Below the pieces are notes generated by a model. That model made no database searches and was not told the DNA's origin. It was given only the letters and a program-made list of their open reading frames with translations. From assembly GCA_964589825.1 (NCBI GenBank), contig CAZPUS010000011.1:19195-83194 (forward strand): a stretch of DNA of 64,000 nucleotides, in the 5' to 3' direction. This DNA comes from CAZPUS01 sp964589825. Lineage in GTDB: Bacteria > Fibrobacterota > Chitinivibrionia > Chitinivibrionales > WJKA01. Below are positions 42,268 to 50,817 of the stretch, one piece after another (positions within the stretch are counted from its first letter, which is position 1; each line of letters opens with the position of its first letter). Position numbers and translations under genes: made by a program.

Positions 42268-44371
42268 GAGGTGTATTCCCGAAGCAATATGGTTTATTCG
42301 GTTTATTATCCACAGTCAAGGTCGAAAGTGCGTGTTCCATTCGTGCGACCTGTCTGGACCACCGGTGCCGTTGTGCACTGTGCGCGGCGTGTGTGCCGAT
42401 ATGCTGGTATTCCCGGGCATGAGCGTATATTGAAGAGATAAACTTACTGTCGCATGTCACATCGTTTCCGTGAAGCAGAAACCCGTTGCAGCCATGACGT
42501 ATGAACTCCCTGTGTGCACGTATGGGGCTTGCAAATACCATGCAGCCGTGTGTCATCGCTTCGAGCAGAGCAAGACTGTGTCCCCCTTCATAGCGTGATG
42601 CGGAAATCACGAAGGGGCAGTACGAATACCATTGCGACATCGAGTCCATTGATTCGTGTGCTATGGTGTAAACCGTTAACTTCGGGTGTGAGGTCAGGTT
42701 CGAAATGAGTGTTACACCGCGAGTGCCGACCCCTACGAGGTATAACGAAATGCGGGTGTCTGATCTTTGAGCCCATTCATTGCATATCGAATGCACATAG
42801 TCGATATTTTTTCGTTGTGAGTATTGCCCGACCGCAAGTACACGAAGCGGGACGTCACGACCAAAGCGGTGCACCGGTGTAACGGGTGTCACTCCGGTGG
42901 GTACATAGCGCAGTTTGTGTGCCTGTTGCGGATAGTGGTATGTGAGCCAGCGCATGTCGGCCACTGTTTCACACACGCACAGATGGGCGGTGTGCAGATG
43001 CAGCCGAAGCAGTGGAAAACGAAGCAGCCTCGATTTCCATGCCCCGGCATGCAGCAGGTTTTGAACCCGGGATACAGCTGCAACCTCTTCCCAGCCGTGA
43101 TTGTGAAGAAGGCAGCGAGTCTGCAGCCGAAGCAGTCGTATCAAACATGCACACACGACACCGTCGGTCGATCTTGCGATAATCACATCCGGAACACGGG
43201 GACTGAGCAGCGCTGCCAGAAACCGTATCCCGCACGTAAGGGCAAACACAAAATCATGGTGACCGCCTTTGTTGTAAATGTTTCGGGTTATATACCCCCG
43301 CATGGCCAGCCCTTTCATCTGTTGGTGCATGACCCGGTGCACTCCCCCTTGTGACCCGGGAGGAATGGAAGCGAGATACCAGACACGTCTGATGTGGCGC
43401 AACTGCGTCGGAATACGCGATGCAAAACAGAGAGAAAGCAAATATTTCGGCAGCAGACACAATGCGGCGACCTGTTCGGTACACGCGGCGATACAGAGAG
43501 CGGCGGTATGCAGCGGATGTTTTACAAGCTGCGAGAGGCTTCTTCTTCGAAGCTGCGTAATACCGCTTTTTGCGATAAGAGCCATATGGGTCCGCAATGC
43601 GGTTGAATAATGGCGAATGCGGCGGTAGCCGGTCGGGTGAAGCCGGTAGATGTGGTACTCCGACGACAGAATTGAGTCGATTCTGGCAACAGAGTCACGA
43701 ATATAGCGCAAAATCGCAACGTCTCGTGATCTGTGGCACACATGCAACAGAGGACGGAACACAATCGAGCCTCCGGCGAGCATTCGCAGGGCGAGTTCCT
43801 GATCCTCACCCGAGGGCTTTCGTGCATTAAACGAGGTATCGAACAATCCGCACTCCTTCAGCCTCTCTTTTCTGTAAACGATATTACAGCTCAGAAATGC
43901 ACCGCCGGAGTGGACCTGGACCTCTCGATCCCAGATGCCGTCTCCCTGGGCCGAAACAGCTCCTTCGATACCCACCACCGACAGATTCGTATTCAGCGAC
44001 GTTGTGTATTCGTGTACTCTGTCAAGCCATCGCGGCAGCAAAATGATGTCGTCATCGAGAAACGCGCACCATTGCCCGCGGCATGTGCGAATACCCGTGT
44101 TGCGGGCGGCAGCCGCTCCCCGTGGTATTGTGTGACGGATATATCGTATTCCGAATCTCGCGCATAACGACGCAATGTAACTCGAAGTTGCACGATGAGA
44201 ATGATCATCGACCACGATTATTTCGGTATCCTGCGCAGAGGACATCTCCTGGCGGTAAAGCGCGTTCAGCAGGCAGGTAATAGATTCGGGGCGGTCTCTG
44301 GTCGGGACGATTACAGAGACGGGGAACCGATTCGCATGCATTGAATCAGGTGACGATACGTGTTGAGGCAT
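42257..44371 (-). CDS. fusion glycosyltransferase: GT2 N-terminal and GT4 C-terminal
   Basis: 704-aa two-domain enzyme. Residues ~17-245: GT2 with VSVIVPTRDRPES, AAARNTGIRTCRGQWCAFLDDD and an ED-type motif (ARKPSGEDQELALRML). Residues ~330-690: GT4 with LRVLAVGQYSQRKNIDY and ALLEAMTHGCMVFAS. The two together may add two consecutive sugars. ATG 44371 or 44341 are both possible. I use the longer; both overlap the upstream gene and no strong ribosome site distinguishes them. Sits in the locus between other glycosyltransferases. Confidence 0.88.
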   Translation of the reverse strand: MPQHVSSPDSMHANRFPVSVIVPTRDRPESITCLLNALYRQEMSSAQDTEIIVVDDHSHRATSSYIASLCARFGIRYIRHTIPRGAAAARNTGIRTCRGQWCAFLDDDIILLPRWLDRVHEYTTSLNTNLSVVGIEGAVSAQGDGIWDREVQVHSGGAFLSCNIVYRKERLKECGLFDTSFNARKPSGEDQELALRMLAGGSIVFRPLLHVCHRSRDVAILRYIRDSVARIDSILSSEYHIYRLHPTGYRRIRHYSTALRTHMALIAKSGITQLRRRSLSQLVKHPLHTAALCIAACTEQVAALCLLPKYLLSLCFASRIPTQLRHIRRVWYLASIPPGSQGGVHRVMHQQMKGLAMRGYITRNIYNKGGHHDFVFALTCGIRFLAALLSPRVPDVIIARSTDGVVCACLIRLLRLQTRCLLHNHGWEEVAAVSRVQNLLHAGAWKSRLLRFPLLRLHLHTAHLCVCETVADMRWLTYHYPQQAHKLRYVPTGVTPVTPVHRFGRDVPLRVLAVGQYSQRKNIDYVHSICNEWAQRSDTRISLYLVGVGTRGVTLISNLTSHPKLTVYTIAHESMDSMSQWYSYCPFVISASRYEGGHSLALLEAMTHGCMVFASPIRAHREFIRHGCNGFLLHGNDVTCDSKFISSIYAHAREYQHIGTHAAHSAQRHRWSRQVARMEHALSTLTVDNKPNKPYCFGNTPHER

Positions 44372-45420
44372 GTAGTCGGACTGCTCCTGCTGATGTGTTC
44401 GAAATGACGGATTCCTTCGAGAGCCTTACGAGACCAGTAGCTGGTATGTACGGCACAATCCTTAATTCCATCCGAAATAGAAGCTAAGGATGAGGGGTTG
44501 ACAAAACGGGCACAATCACCGCATGTTTCCCGCAGCGGGGGTATATCAGAAACCACAGCCGGACATCCCTGCTGCATTGCTTCCAGGGGCGGCAGCCCGA
44601 GGCCTTCATGCAGTGAGCAGAAAAGCAGACCGCTGCACTGCTGAAGATGTGCAGTGTAGTGCTCCATGGTATCGTATTCGATATTAACGCCGGTGGGCAT
44701 CGATGCGTACGTCTTGATATCGTCGTTTATCGAATCGCCTAGGATGCAGAGAGAGTAGTCGGGGTACGACTCGGCGAAATGCTGAAATGCACGCACTACG
44801 CTCGCGGTGTTTTTGTTAGGACCACCCGCCAGCGTGATAAAATATTTTTTTCTCGCAGTATCGGGGGATGAAGCGGCATGCACCGAAAGGGGAGGGTAAA
44901 GAAGTTGTGTACGATTGTGTACCCGGGGAAAGCGCTTTTCTACCTGTTGCTGCGTATGCCCGGATACACAAAATATTCGGTCGAATGTAGAAAGTATGTG
45001 CGTCTGTACACGCCAGTAAAGGCTGCGGCGTACTGCCTCGGTATGCGGGATATAGGGCCAGTTTTCTACACCGAGATCGTGTACCGTGGCGCATACACGG
45101 CAGGGATGAATGAATCCTGATCCCATTCTAAAAATCGGACCGAGGCTTACCCAGTAATGGAGTACATCGATGCGGTAGCGAAGGATGAGCCACGGTATTA
45201 TGATACCGTCGACTTTCCAGTCGCCGCGTGAACAATACGGAATATAGTGAATACGATCATCGGCCAGCAACGGGGCAATGCGTCGTGAATCTCCCCACAC
45301 GAAAAGGGTGAAATCGCGTGGGAGTTTACACAGGGCGCGGCAGAGCTGCCGCGCATAAGTGCCCACACCGCGTATGCCGTAACGATGCGAAAAAAGTCGT
45401 AAATCCCACAGCACTCTCAT
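44311..45420 (-). CDS. glycosyltransferase family 4
   Basis: GT-B glycosyltransferase. The N-terminal half reads MRVLWDLRLFSHRYGIRGVG, and the C-terminal half has YFITLAGGPNKNTASVVRAF and the E-x7-E region LHEGLGLPPLEAMQQG. ATG 45420 overlaps the upstream stop as ATGA; a second ATG (45429) lies three codons upstream. 369 aa. Its end overlaps the GT2-GT4 fusion by 31 or 61 bases, depending on which start the fusion uses. Confidence 0.87.
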   Translation of the reverse strand: MRVLWDLRLFSHRYGIRGVGTYARQLCRALCKLPRDFTLFVWGDSRRIAPLLADDRIHYIPYCSRGDWKVDGIIIPWLILRYRIDVLHYWVSLGPIFRMGSGFIHPCRVCATVHDLGVENWPYIPHTEAVRRSLYWRVQTHILSTFDRIFCVSGHTQQQVEKRFPRVHNRTQLLYPPLSVHAASSPDTARKKYFITLAGGPNKNTASVVRAFQHFAESYPDYSLCILGDSINDDIKTYASMPTGVNIEYDTMEHYTAHLQQCSGLLFCSLHEGLGLPPLEAMQQGCPAVVSDIPPLRETCGDCARFVNPSSLASISDGIKDCAVHTSYWSRKALEGIRHFEHISRSSPTTCLNTYRHLIQCMRIGSPSL

Positions 45421-46541
45421 ACGTTGCATATCTCCCTGTAGTGAGCAAAAATCCGCCGAGCCGATTCCCGAAAAGACCAGTTGGCGCGGTAGGCGGTCAT
45501 GGCACGTGCCAGACGTCGCTGCAGCCCGCGTGTCTCGATTATCCGCTGAATGTGCCGTCGCACCTCTTCCGGATCAAAGGAGGACAGCTCCATAACCGGC
45601 TCGCGAGAGCGGATCTCCCGAGTCAGGTCGATATCGGTGGCGACGATATACCGTCGGGCACCAATAAGAGTGGCAAGACTGCTGGAGCAGGACCGGGACG
45701 AAAAGAGGGCCAGAGCGATATCCAGTGAAGTGAGAAGCGTGGTACGATGTGCATCGTCGACCCAGTGAGTGATGGTAAAGCGGTCACTCATACCATATCG
45801 CTCGAGTTGTTCACACAGACGGGAGTAAAGGCCGTGGTCACAGCCGCGGCGAATAGTGCCGATCCAGAAAAAATGCCAGGGAATTTCGAGCCGTGAAAGT
45901 GTTTCCAGAAGAAGTGTATAGTCGTACTGGGGATTGATGAATCCGATCGTCCCGAGAAGAAGCGGAGATTGCTCGGTAAAGTTTTTGTGGCTGAGTCGCG
46001 GCGGCTGGGGTGCCGCAACATCGGGAACCGGCATGGGAATGTGGTTTATTTTCGACGTATCGACGCCTTTATGGCCAAGCAAATCGATATGATATCGCGC
46101 ATGCACAAAAAGCCTGTGTGCAAAAAAATCATGTTTCAGGTGACGGCGATACGCCGTTGCTGCAGGGTGACGTATATCGTAGACGGCTTTTTTGGCAATT
46201 CGAAGCGGTAGCGGCCCTTCGATTTGTTCGCGCGGAAAGACGCCCGGCAGTTGTTCATATACCTCGTGAAGCGTGACACATACCGGTACGGTAAGACGAC
46301 GGCACAAAAAGCGGTACCGGTCTCCCCGGTGAGAGAGCCACTGTGACGTTTCGTACTGAATATGAACGCAGTCACACGCATTGATGCGTGCGGCACAGGC
46401 CCGCGGGGAGGTGCTGCACTGCCGGGGCGTGAACCGTTCGATTCGGCACAGGGGATGTAACTGCTGCAGATATCTCTCCGAATAGATCGAGATTCCGCAG
46501 CGTGCGCTATCGGGTGCGATCCATGCGATTTTTGGCGTCAT
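45417..46541 (-). CDS. glycosyltransferase family 4-like, degenerate acceptor motif
   Basis: 374-aa GT-B-like protein. N-terminus KIAWIAPDSARCGISIYSE has the usual Gly-containing loop, and the centre has LLLGTIGFINPQYDYTLLL. Where relatives have E-x7-E (EGFG..LEA) it reads SSRSCSSSLATLIGARR, so the catalytic Glu pair appears missing; the protein may be altered or inactive. First gene after the Wzc/methyltransferase block, with the palindromic element copy 10 immediately upstream. Confidence 0.75.
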   Translation of the reverse strand: MTPKIAWIAPDSARCGISIYSERYLQQLHPLCRIERFTPRQCSTSPRACAARINACDCVHIQYETSQWLSHRGDRYRFLCRRLTVPVCVTLHEVYEQLPGVFPREQIEGPLPLRIAKKAVYDIRHPAATAYRRHLKHDFFAHRLFVHARYHIDLLGHKGVDTSKINHIPMPVPDVAAPQPPRLSHKNFTEQSPLLLGTIGFINPQYDYTLLLETLSRLEIPWHFFWIGTIRRGCDHGLYSRLCEQLERYGMSDRFTITHWVDDAHRTTLLTSLDIALALFSSRSCSSSLATLIGARRYIVATDIDLTREIRSREPVMELSSFDPEEVRRHIQRIIETRGLQRRLARAMTAYRANWSFRESARRIFAHYREICNV

Positions 46542-46581
46542 AGCGCATAGGTTCCTGTTGGACTCACGGTACGTATTTGTA

Positions 46582-46744
46582 ACCTGAATAGAGCGATTGT
46601 GTGTGCGGGATGTGCTGCAATCCGCACTACTCTTATATTTTCAAAAATACTGAAGACAACCGACAGGGTTGCCCCATGGTTTTTGAGGACACAATAGCGG
46701 TACGCCTCACCGCAGCTTTCATCAAAACAACCGCTCAGTTCAAT
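46582..46744 (+). repeat. 163-bp palindromic element, copy 10
   Basis: Starts ACCTGAATAGAGCGATTGTG and ends ACCGCTCAGTTCAATTG. It lies between the glycosyltransferase block and the methyltransferase, inside the exopolysaccharide locus. Confidence 0.9.
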
Positions 46745-46839
46745 TGAAAATCAGACATTGGTATATCCTGTAAGGGAACCGGAAACAGATTAACCGGAAT
46801 CCTGCAGTAGCCAACCGCCAACACAGTACCGGCAGGTAT

Positions 46840-47712
46840 TTATGTATGAGCGGTTTCACGTGAACGAGGGCTGCGGCACTGGGCAAAGCAGGACCCGCCT
46901 CCCTGTATGCCGAAGTACAGTTCGATTCGGTTGGTACACACATTAACGATCCGAAGCAGCAATCCCGCTCCGGGGACTCGTTTGACAATGGCAAAGCAGC
47001 TGGTGAGTGCCGCCAACAATCCACATCCGGCCCTGGCAAAACAGATCGAATATTTTTCGGGATACCCCAGAAGCCATCCAACAATGCCTGCAGGGCTGAA
47101 AAAAGCGTCTACATGAAATCGACGTGCGAATTCGGTATACAATTCATGAGCGTTTTGTAGACACACGTGTCCGTCAAGCTGAGCGATGCAGTCATTGCCT
47201 GTTTTTTGTATAAGCATCCCGGAGGGCCACTGATGCCGATAATCGCCACATTCACTATGAAAAAAAAGTGATGCACCGGGTATACAGGTGCGATTCAATT
47301 CGTCAAGGACTCTGCTGCGGGTGGAAATATGCCCAAGCGTGTCGACTGTATATTGCGCATCGAACACCCCTGCCTTAAATGGCAACGCACACGCATCGGC
47401 ACATACGGGGTCAACTCCTTCCTGCGACTGTTGTATGGTGCGAAGCGCGGGAAAGGAAATGTCGAGGGTCACCAACCGCACCGGATAGCCGGTACGAACC
47501 CACTGTGCATATGCTCCGTTGCCGCATCCGCAATCGAGTACAACGGCGCCCGGCGGAACCCGGTCCATCATACGGGCTATACCGTCGTGTTTAAACGAAA
47601 AAAAACGAATCGTTCTGCGTATCAGCGGATTGCGGGTACGCACACGGGTGGTATTCCATGCCCGGGAGGTGTGTTTGTTGTCGTTGAACGTGCTGTAATA
47701 GGTGTACGCCAT
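46840..47712 (-). CDS. class I SAM-dependent methyltransferase
   Basis: 290-aa Rossmann methyltransferase. Motif I is VVLDCGCGNGAYA, with VTLDISFPAL (motif post-I) and ADACALPFKAGVFDAQYTVDTL (motifs II and III). C-terminal ~100 residues include a hydrophobic stretch (SICFARAGCGLLAALTSCF) that may attach it to the membrane. It may methylate a sugar or lipid-linked intermediate of the polysaccharide. It follows the Wzc gene by 14 bases. Confidence 0.8.
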   Translation of the reverse strand: MAYTYYSTFNDNKHTSRAWNTTRVRTRNPLIRRTIRFFSFKHDGIARMMDRVPPGAVVLDCGCGNGAYAQWVRTGYPVRLVTLDISFPALRTIQQSQEGVDPVCADACALPFKAGVFDAQYTVDTLGHISTRSRVLDELNRTCIPGASLFFHSECGDYRHQWPSGMLIQKTGNDCIAQLDGHVCLQNAHELYTEFARRFHVDAFFSPAGIVGWLLGYPEKYSICFARAGCGLLAALTSCFAIVKRVPGAGLLLRIVNVCTNRIELYFGIQGGGSCFAQCRSPRSRETAHT

Positions 47713-47726
47713 GATGGTGCGGCAAT

Positions 47727-49913
47727 TCAGTCGGTTTTCGATTTATAGTAGTGGTAATAGTACTTGTAGTAGCCATATGACGAGTAGCGGTGCGAAAGGT
47801 CAATGTCGTTGAGTACTGCTCCGACAAGCCGGGCCCCCACATTGGTGAGATTTTTTATCGCATCGATGGCAGCTTCCCTGTTCGTGTGTCCCGATTTGAG
47901 TACGAGCAGAATGCCGTCGGTTCTTGTACTGAGCAGTGCCCCGTCGGTAATGGCCAGAAGCGGAGGAGAGTCAAATACTATCATATCGTACACTGTTTTC
48001 AATTGGTCTATAAGACGTACCATTTTCTGCGATCCGATCAGTTCTGCCGGATTGGGGGTAAACCTTCCGGCCGTCATGATGAAAAGATTGCCACAGGGTG
48101 TTTCCCGGACCGAGTCCTCGATTGGTCTGGTATCGCTGAACAATTCGGTGAATCCGGGCTCCCGCTTGCTTTTGAAAATGTGGTGAAGCACCGGACGACG
48201 AAGGTCGGTGTCGACAAGAAGTGTCTTCCTGCCCATGTCCGCATAGGAGACGGCGAGGTTTATAGCAGTGAGCGATTTTCCCGCCGATGCGCCGGCGGAG
48301 CTTATTACCAGAGTCTGCAAGGGGTTGTCGGGCGATACAAAGGAGAGGTTCGTACGCAGGGAACGATACGCCTCTCTTACAATCGAATCGTCGTCCGAAA
48401 ATGAAAGCAGGTCGCCCGGATAACTCGTTACGGAAAGATTCCCCTTTCCCGACGCGGACTGGCGTTTGATTTCGATATTCTTTTTCTTGTTATATGTGAC
48501 ATGAGGAATAGTGCCCAGTACAGGTGTATTACAGTAGCGTTCCACGTCGGTATTCGATTTTATCGTTGTGTCGTTGAGCTCGATCACGAACGCGAGACCG
48601 GTCCCGAGTCCGAGTCCGAGTAGTATACTGAGTATATAGTATTGTTTTTCATTTTTCGGGATGGGTCTGTTCGGCATGCGGGCAAGATCGACCACTTTTA
48701 TGCCGGTCGATCCGGATGCGCTCATCAGTCGTGCTTCCTCCGCCTTGTTAATGAGGAAATTGTAGATGTTTTCGTAAATATTTTTTGTACGTTTGAGTTT
48801 TTGTAGCTTGAGGGTATTGTTAATTATGTCAGGATTTCCCTTTTTGTATTCCTCTATGGCCTGCTTGTATGATTCGAGGCGCTGGCGAAAAAGCGAGAGT
48901 TCGTGTTTTTTGTTCAGTACCGATTCCCGAAGCTCCTGCCATCGTTTTACCAGTTTTGGATCGACCGGCTCCGTACGCTTTTCGCGCTGATAACGCAGCA
49001 GCTGATCCTCTATCTGTTCGATCTGTCGCGACAGAGTGGATATCCGCGACACTCTGATACCGAGCTCTTCCAGCCGCATTTTTTTCTGTTCCAGGCTTCG
49101 CAGCTTCGAGCGTAATTCGAGATAGTCTTCGGACTGGACTTTCTTTTTCGGGATGAGCTGTTGCTCCAGTTTGGCAAGTTGCTGCTCTTCCGCGGAAAGC
49201 TCCGCCTCCTTGACACCTTTCTTTGCAAGCTCCTGTGCGTAAGTTTCCTTGAGTTTTTGCAGCTCGGGCGGCGTACCGGAGGAGATGTCGCCCCCGAGTT
49301 TCTCCTGAAACATGCGATATCGCTCTTCCGCATCCTTGAGCTTTTCCCGGATAAGCTCGAGCTGTTTGTTAATTTCGACTATTTTTCTTCTGTTTTCTTC
49401 GGTAACTACCTCCCGGCATTGCGTGATAAACATTTCGGTGCCGATACTTGCAATGTGGTACGCGAGTTTTTTCGATTTCGCCCGTACATTAAACCGGTAA
49501 AAGGAGTTGTAGGAAGTGTTTCGCAGTGATATGGCGTTGCGAATTATATCGATTGCCTGCTCATGCGTTGCATTGGGATGGGCCTTGCGTACCATATCCA
49601 TACCGATACTGTCCAGTATCATCTCCGACACGGTGCGGCTGTTGAGTATCCCTTTGTAAAAACTCAGCGATCTGCCGCCGTAGTTCATTGCCTTGCTGAT
49701 GAGCTGGTTTTTTTCTTCTATAACGATTCTGGCATATGATTCGTATTCGTCTTCAAGCCGGGAGACGTAAAACACAGTAAAGCCGACGATCGAAAGCAGG
49801 GAAATAATGACAATCCATTTTCTCCGCATGAGTATGGAATAATAATCTCTCAGCCGTGCGCCGGTGGTATGAAAGGAGCCGTATCCCCCAGATCCATGTG
49901 GTGTCGCATTCAT
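47727..49913 (-). CDS. polysaccharide co-polymerase/tyrosine autokinase (Wzc-like)
   Basis: 728-aa BY-kinase that controls chain length and export with Wza. N-terminal Wzz domain (residues ~20-100) with a TM, long periplasmic coiled coil (~180-370), second TM ~430, then cytoplasmic kinase with Walker A SSAGASAGKSLTAINLA, Walker A' TLLVDTDLRRP and Walker B MIVFDSPP. The tail, from SHRYSSYGYY to KYYYHYYKS, has nine Tyr as autophosphorylation cluster. The gene overlaps wza by one base (TGATG). Confidence 0.93.
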   Translation of the reverse strand: MNATPHGSGGYGSFHTTGARLRDYYSILMRRKWIVIISLLSIVGFTVFYVSRLEDEYESYARIVIEEKNQLISKAMNYGGRSLSFYKGILNSRTVSEMILDSIGMDMVRKAHPNATHEQAIDIIRNAISLRNTSYNSFYRFNVRAKSKKLAYHIASIGTEMFITQCREVVTEENRRKIVEINKQLELIREKLKDAEERYRMFQEKLGGDISSGTPPELQKLKETYAQELAKKGVKEAELSAEEQQLAKLEQQLIPKKKVQSEDYLELRSKLRSLEQKKMRLEELGIRVSRISTLSRQIEQIEDQLLRYQREKRTEPVDPKLVKRWQELRESVLNKKHELSLFRQRLESYKQAIEEYKKGNPDIINNTLKLQKLKRTKNIYENIYNFLINKAEEARLMSASGSTGIKVVDLARMPNRPIPKNEKQYYILSILLGLGLGTGLAFVIELNDTTIKSNTDVERYCNTPVLGTIPHVTYNKKKNIEIKRQSASGKGNLSVTSYPGDLLSFSDDDSIVREAYRSLRTNLSFVSPDNPLQTLVISSAGASAGKSLTAINLAVSYADMGRKTLLVDTDLRRPVLHHIFKSKREPGFTELFSDTRPIEDSVRETPCGNLFIMTAGRFTPNPAELIGSQKMVRLIDQLKTVYDMIVFDSPPLLAITDGALLSTRTDGILLVLKSGHTNREAAIDAIKNLTNVGARLVGAVLNDIDLSHRYSSYGYYKYYYHYYKSKTD

Positions 49914-50806
49914 CAGTTAAACACTCCGCTGAGGTTCTGTACCGTTACTATAAAAAGAAGAGCATTGTTCATTATGGAGAGCAGGGTTTTCCAGTCGAAC
50001 CATTTTGAGTAGATGATAATGACGTCACCACGGCTGACATGGGGCATTTCATCCATATTACCCTGGTCTATATATTTGCGCACGTTTATTATCTCTTCGC
50101 TGGTACGGTCGTTTTGTTGGGAAAGCCGCCGTACACGTGAAAGATCGGCTTTCTGGGACGGGCCGCCCGCCATGTATATTACTTCAAATATATTGAGTGA
50201 ATCCTCGAGTTCGAAGAAACCCGGTTTGGCTACCGCACCTATTACCTTTACCTTTGCCGCGCGTCCCTTGGAAAGCAGCAGCACTTTATCCCTGTCACGA
50301 AGCAACGGCATTTCGTTAATATCGCCTTTGTGGAGGAAATTACGCATATTGAAAAAGACGGTCTGCAGGGTGCTGTCACCGCGAATCACTTTAATGCGTG
50401 TGTAATCCGCCTGTTGCGTGCCACCGCCGGCAGCGGCGATCGCTTCCTGCACCGTGACGCCCTTGTAGGTCTGCAGTGGACCGGGTTGTGCTATTTGACC
50501 CAGCATAGTAACGGTGATCTGCGGGTTTTCCTCGATCGCGACAGATACCAGCGGGTTTGGAAGATGCTTTGCGAGTTGGAAGGTGATCTCTCTTCGCAAT
50601 TCCGCGGTCGTGATATCGACTACGTATTCGCCGGCAAGCAGGGGATAATTGATGGTTCCGTCATCCGAGACAGTGTAGGTCCCCGAGTATTCGGGATGTG
50701 AGGCAACTTCTATGGAGATGACATCGCCGCTTGATATTATCGCGGCATCGAGTCCGGTGACTGCAGCACAGAACAGAATGAGTATAGAGATAGAGAACAT
50801 GCGCAT
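49913..50806 (-). CDS. polysaccharide export outer-membrane protein (Wza-like)
   Basis: Outer-membrane export channel of group 1/4 polysaccharides. Signal peptide at residues 1-20 (FCAAVTGLDAA), then the Poly_export domain (ISSGDVISIEVASHPEYSG) and at least two SLBB-like units (VTMLGQIAQPGPLQTYKG, VKVIGAVAKPGFFELEDS). No lipobox Cys. At 297 aa it is smaller than E. coli Wza (379). ATG at 50806 follows AAAGG. Coupled to Wzc downstream and follows the TonB-like gene by 11 bases. Confidence 0.9.
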   Translation of the reverse strand: MRMFSISILILFCAAVTGLDAAIISSGDVISIEVASHPEYSGTYTVSDDGTINYPLLAGEYVVDITTAELRREITFQLAKHLPNPLVSVAIEENPQITVTMLGQIAQPGPLQTYKGVTVQEAIAAAGGGTQQADYTRIKVIRGDSTLQTVFFNMRNFLHKGDINEMPLLRDRDKVLLLSKGRAAKVKVIGAVAKPGFFELEDSLNIFEVIYMAGGPSQKADLSRVRRLSQQNDRTSEEIINVRKYIDQGNMDEMPHVSRGDVIIIYSKWFDWKTLLSIMNNALLFIVTVQNLSGVFN

Positions 50807-50817
50807 ATGTATAACCT

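Noticed and set aside
17300..46744. Palindromic copies as a CRISPR array or as insertion sequences with transposase
   Set aside because: Copies are widely spaced and differ, no regular spacers and no open frame inside.
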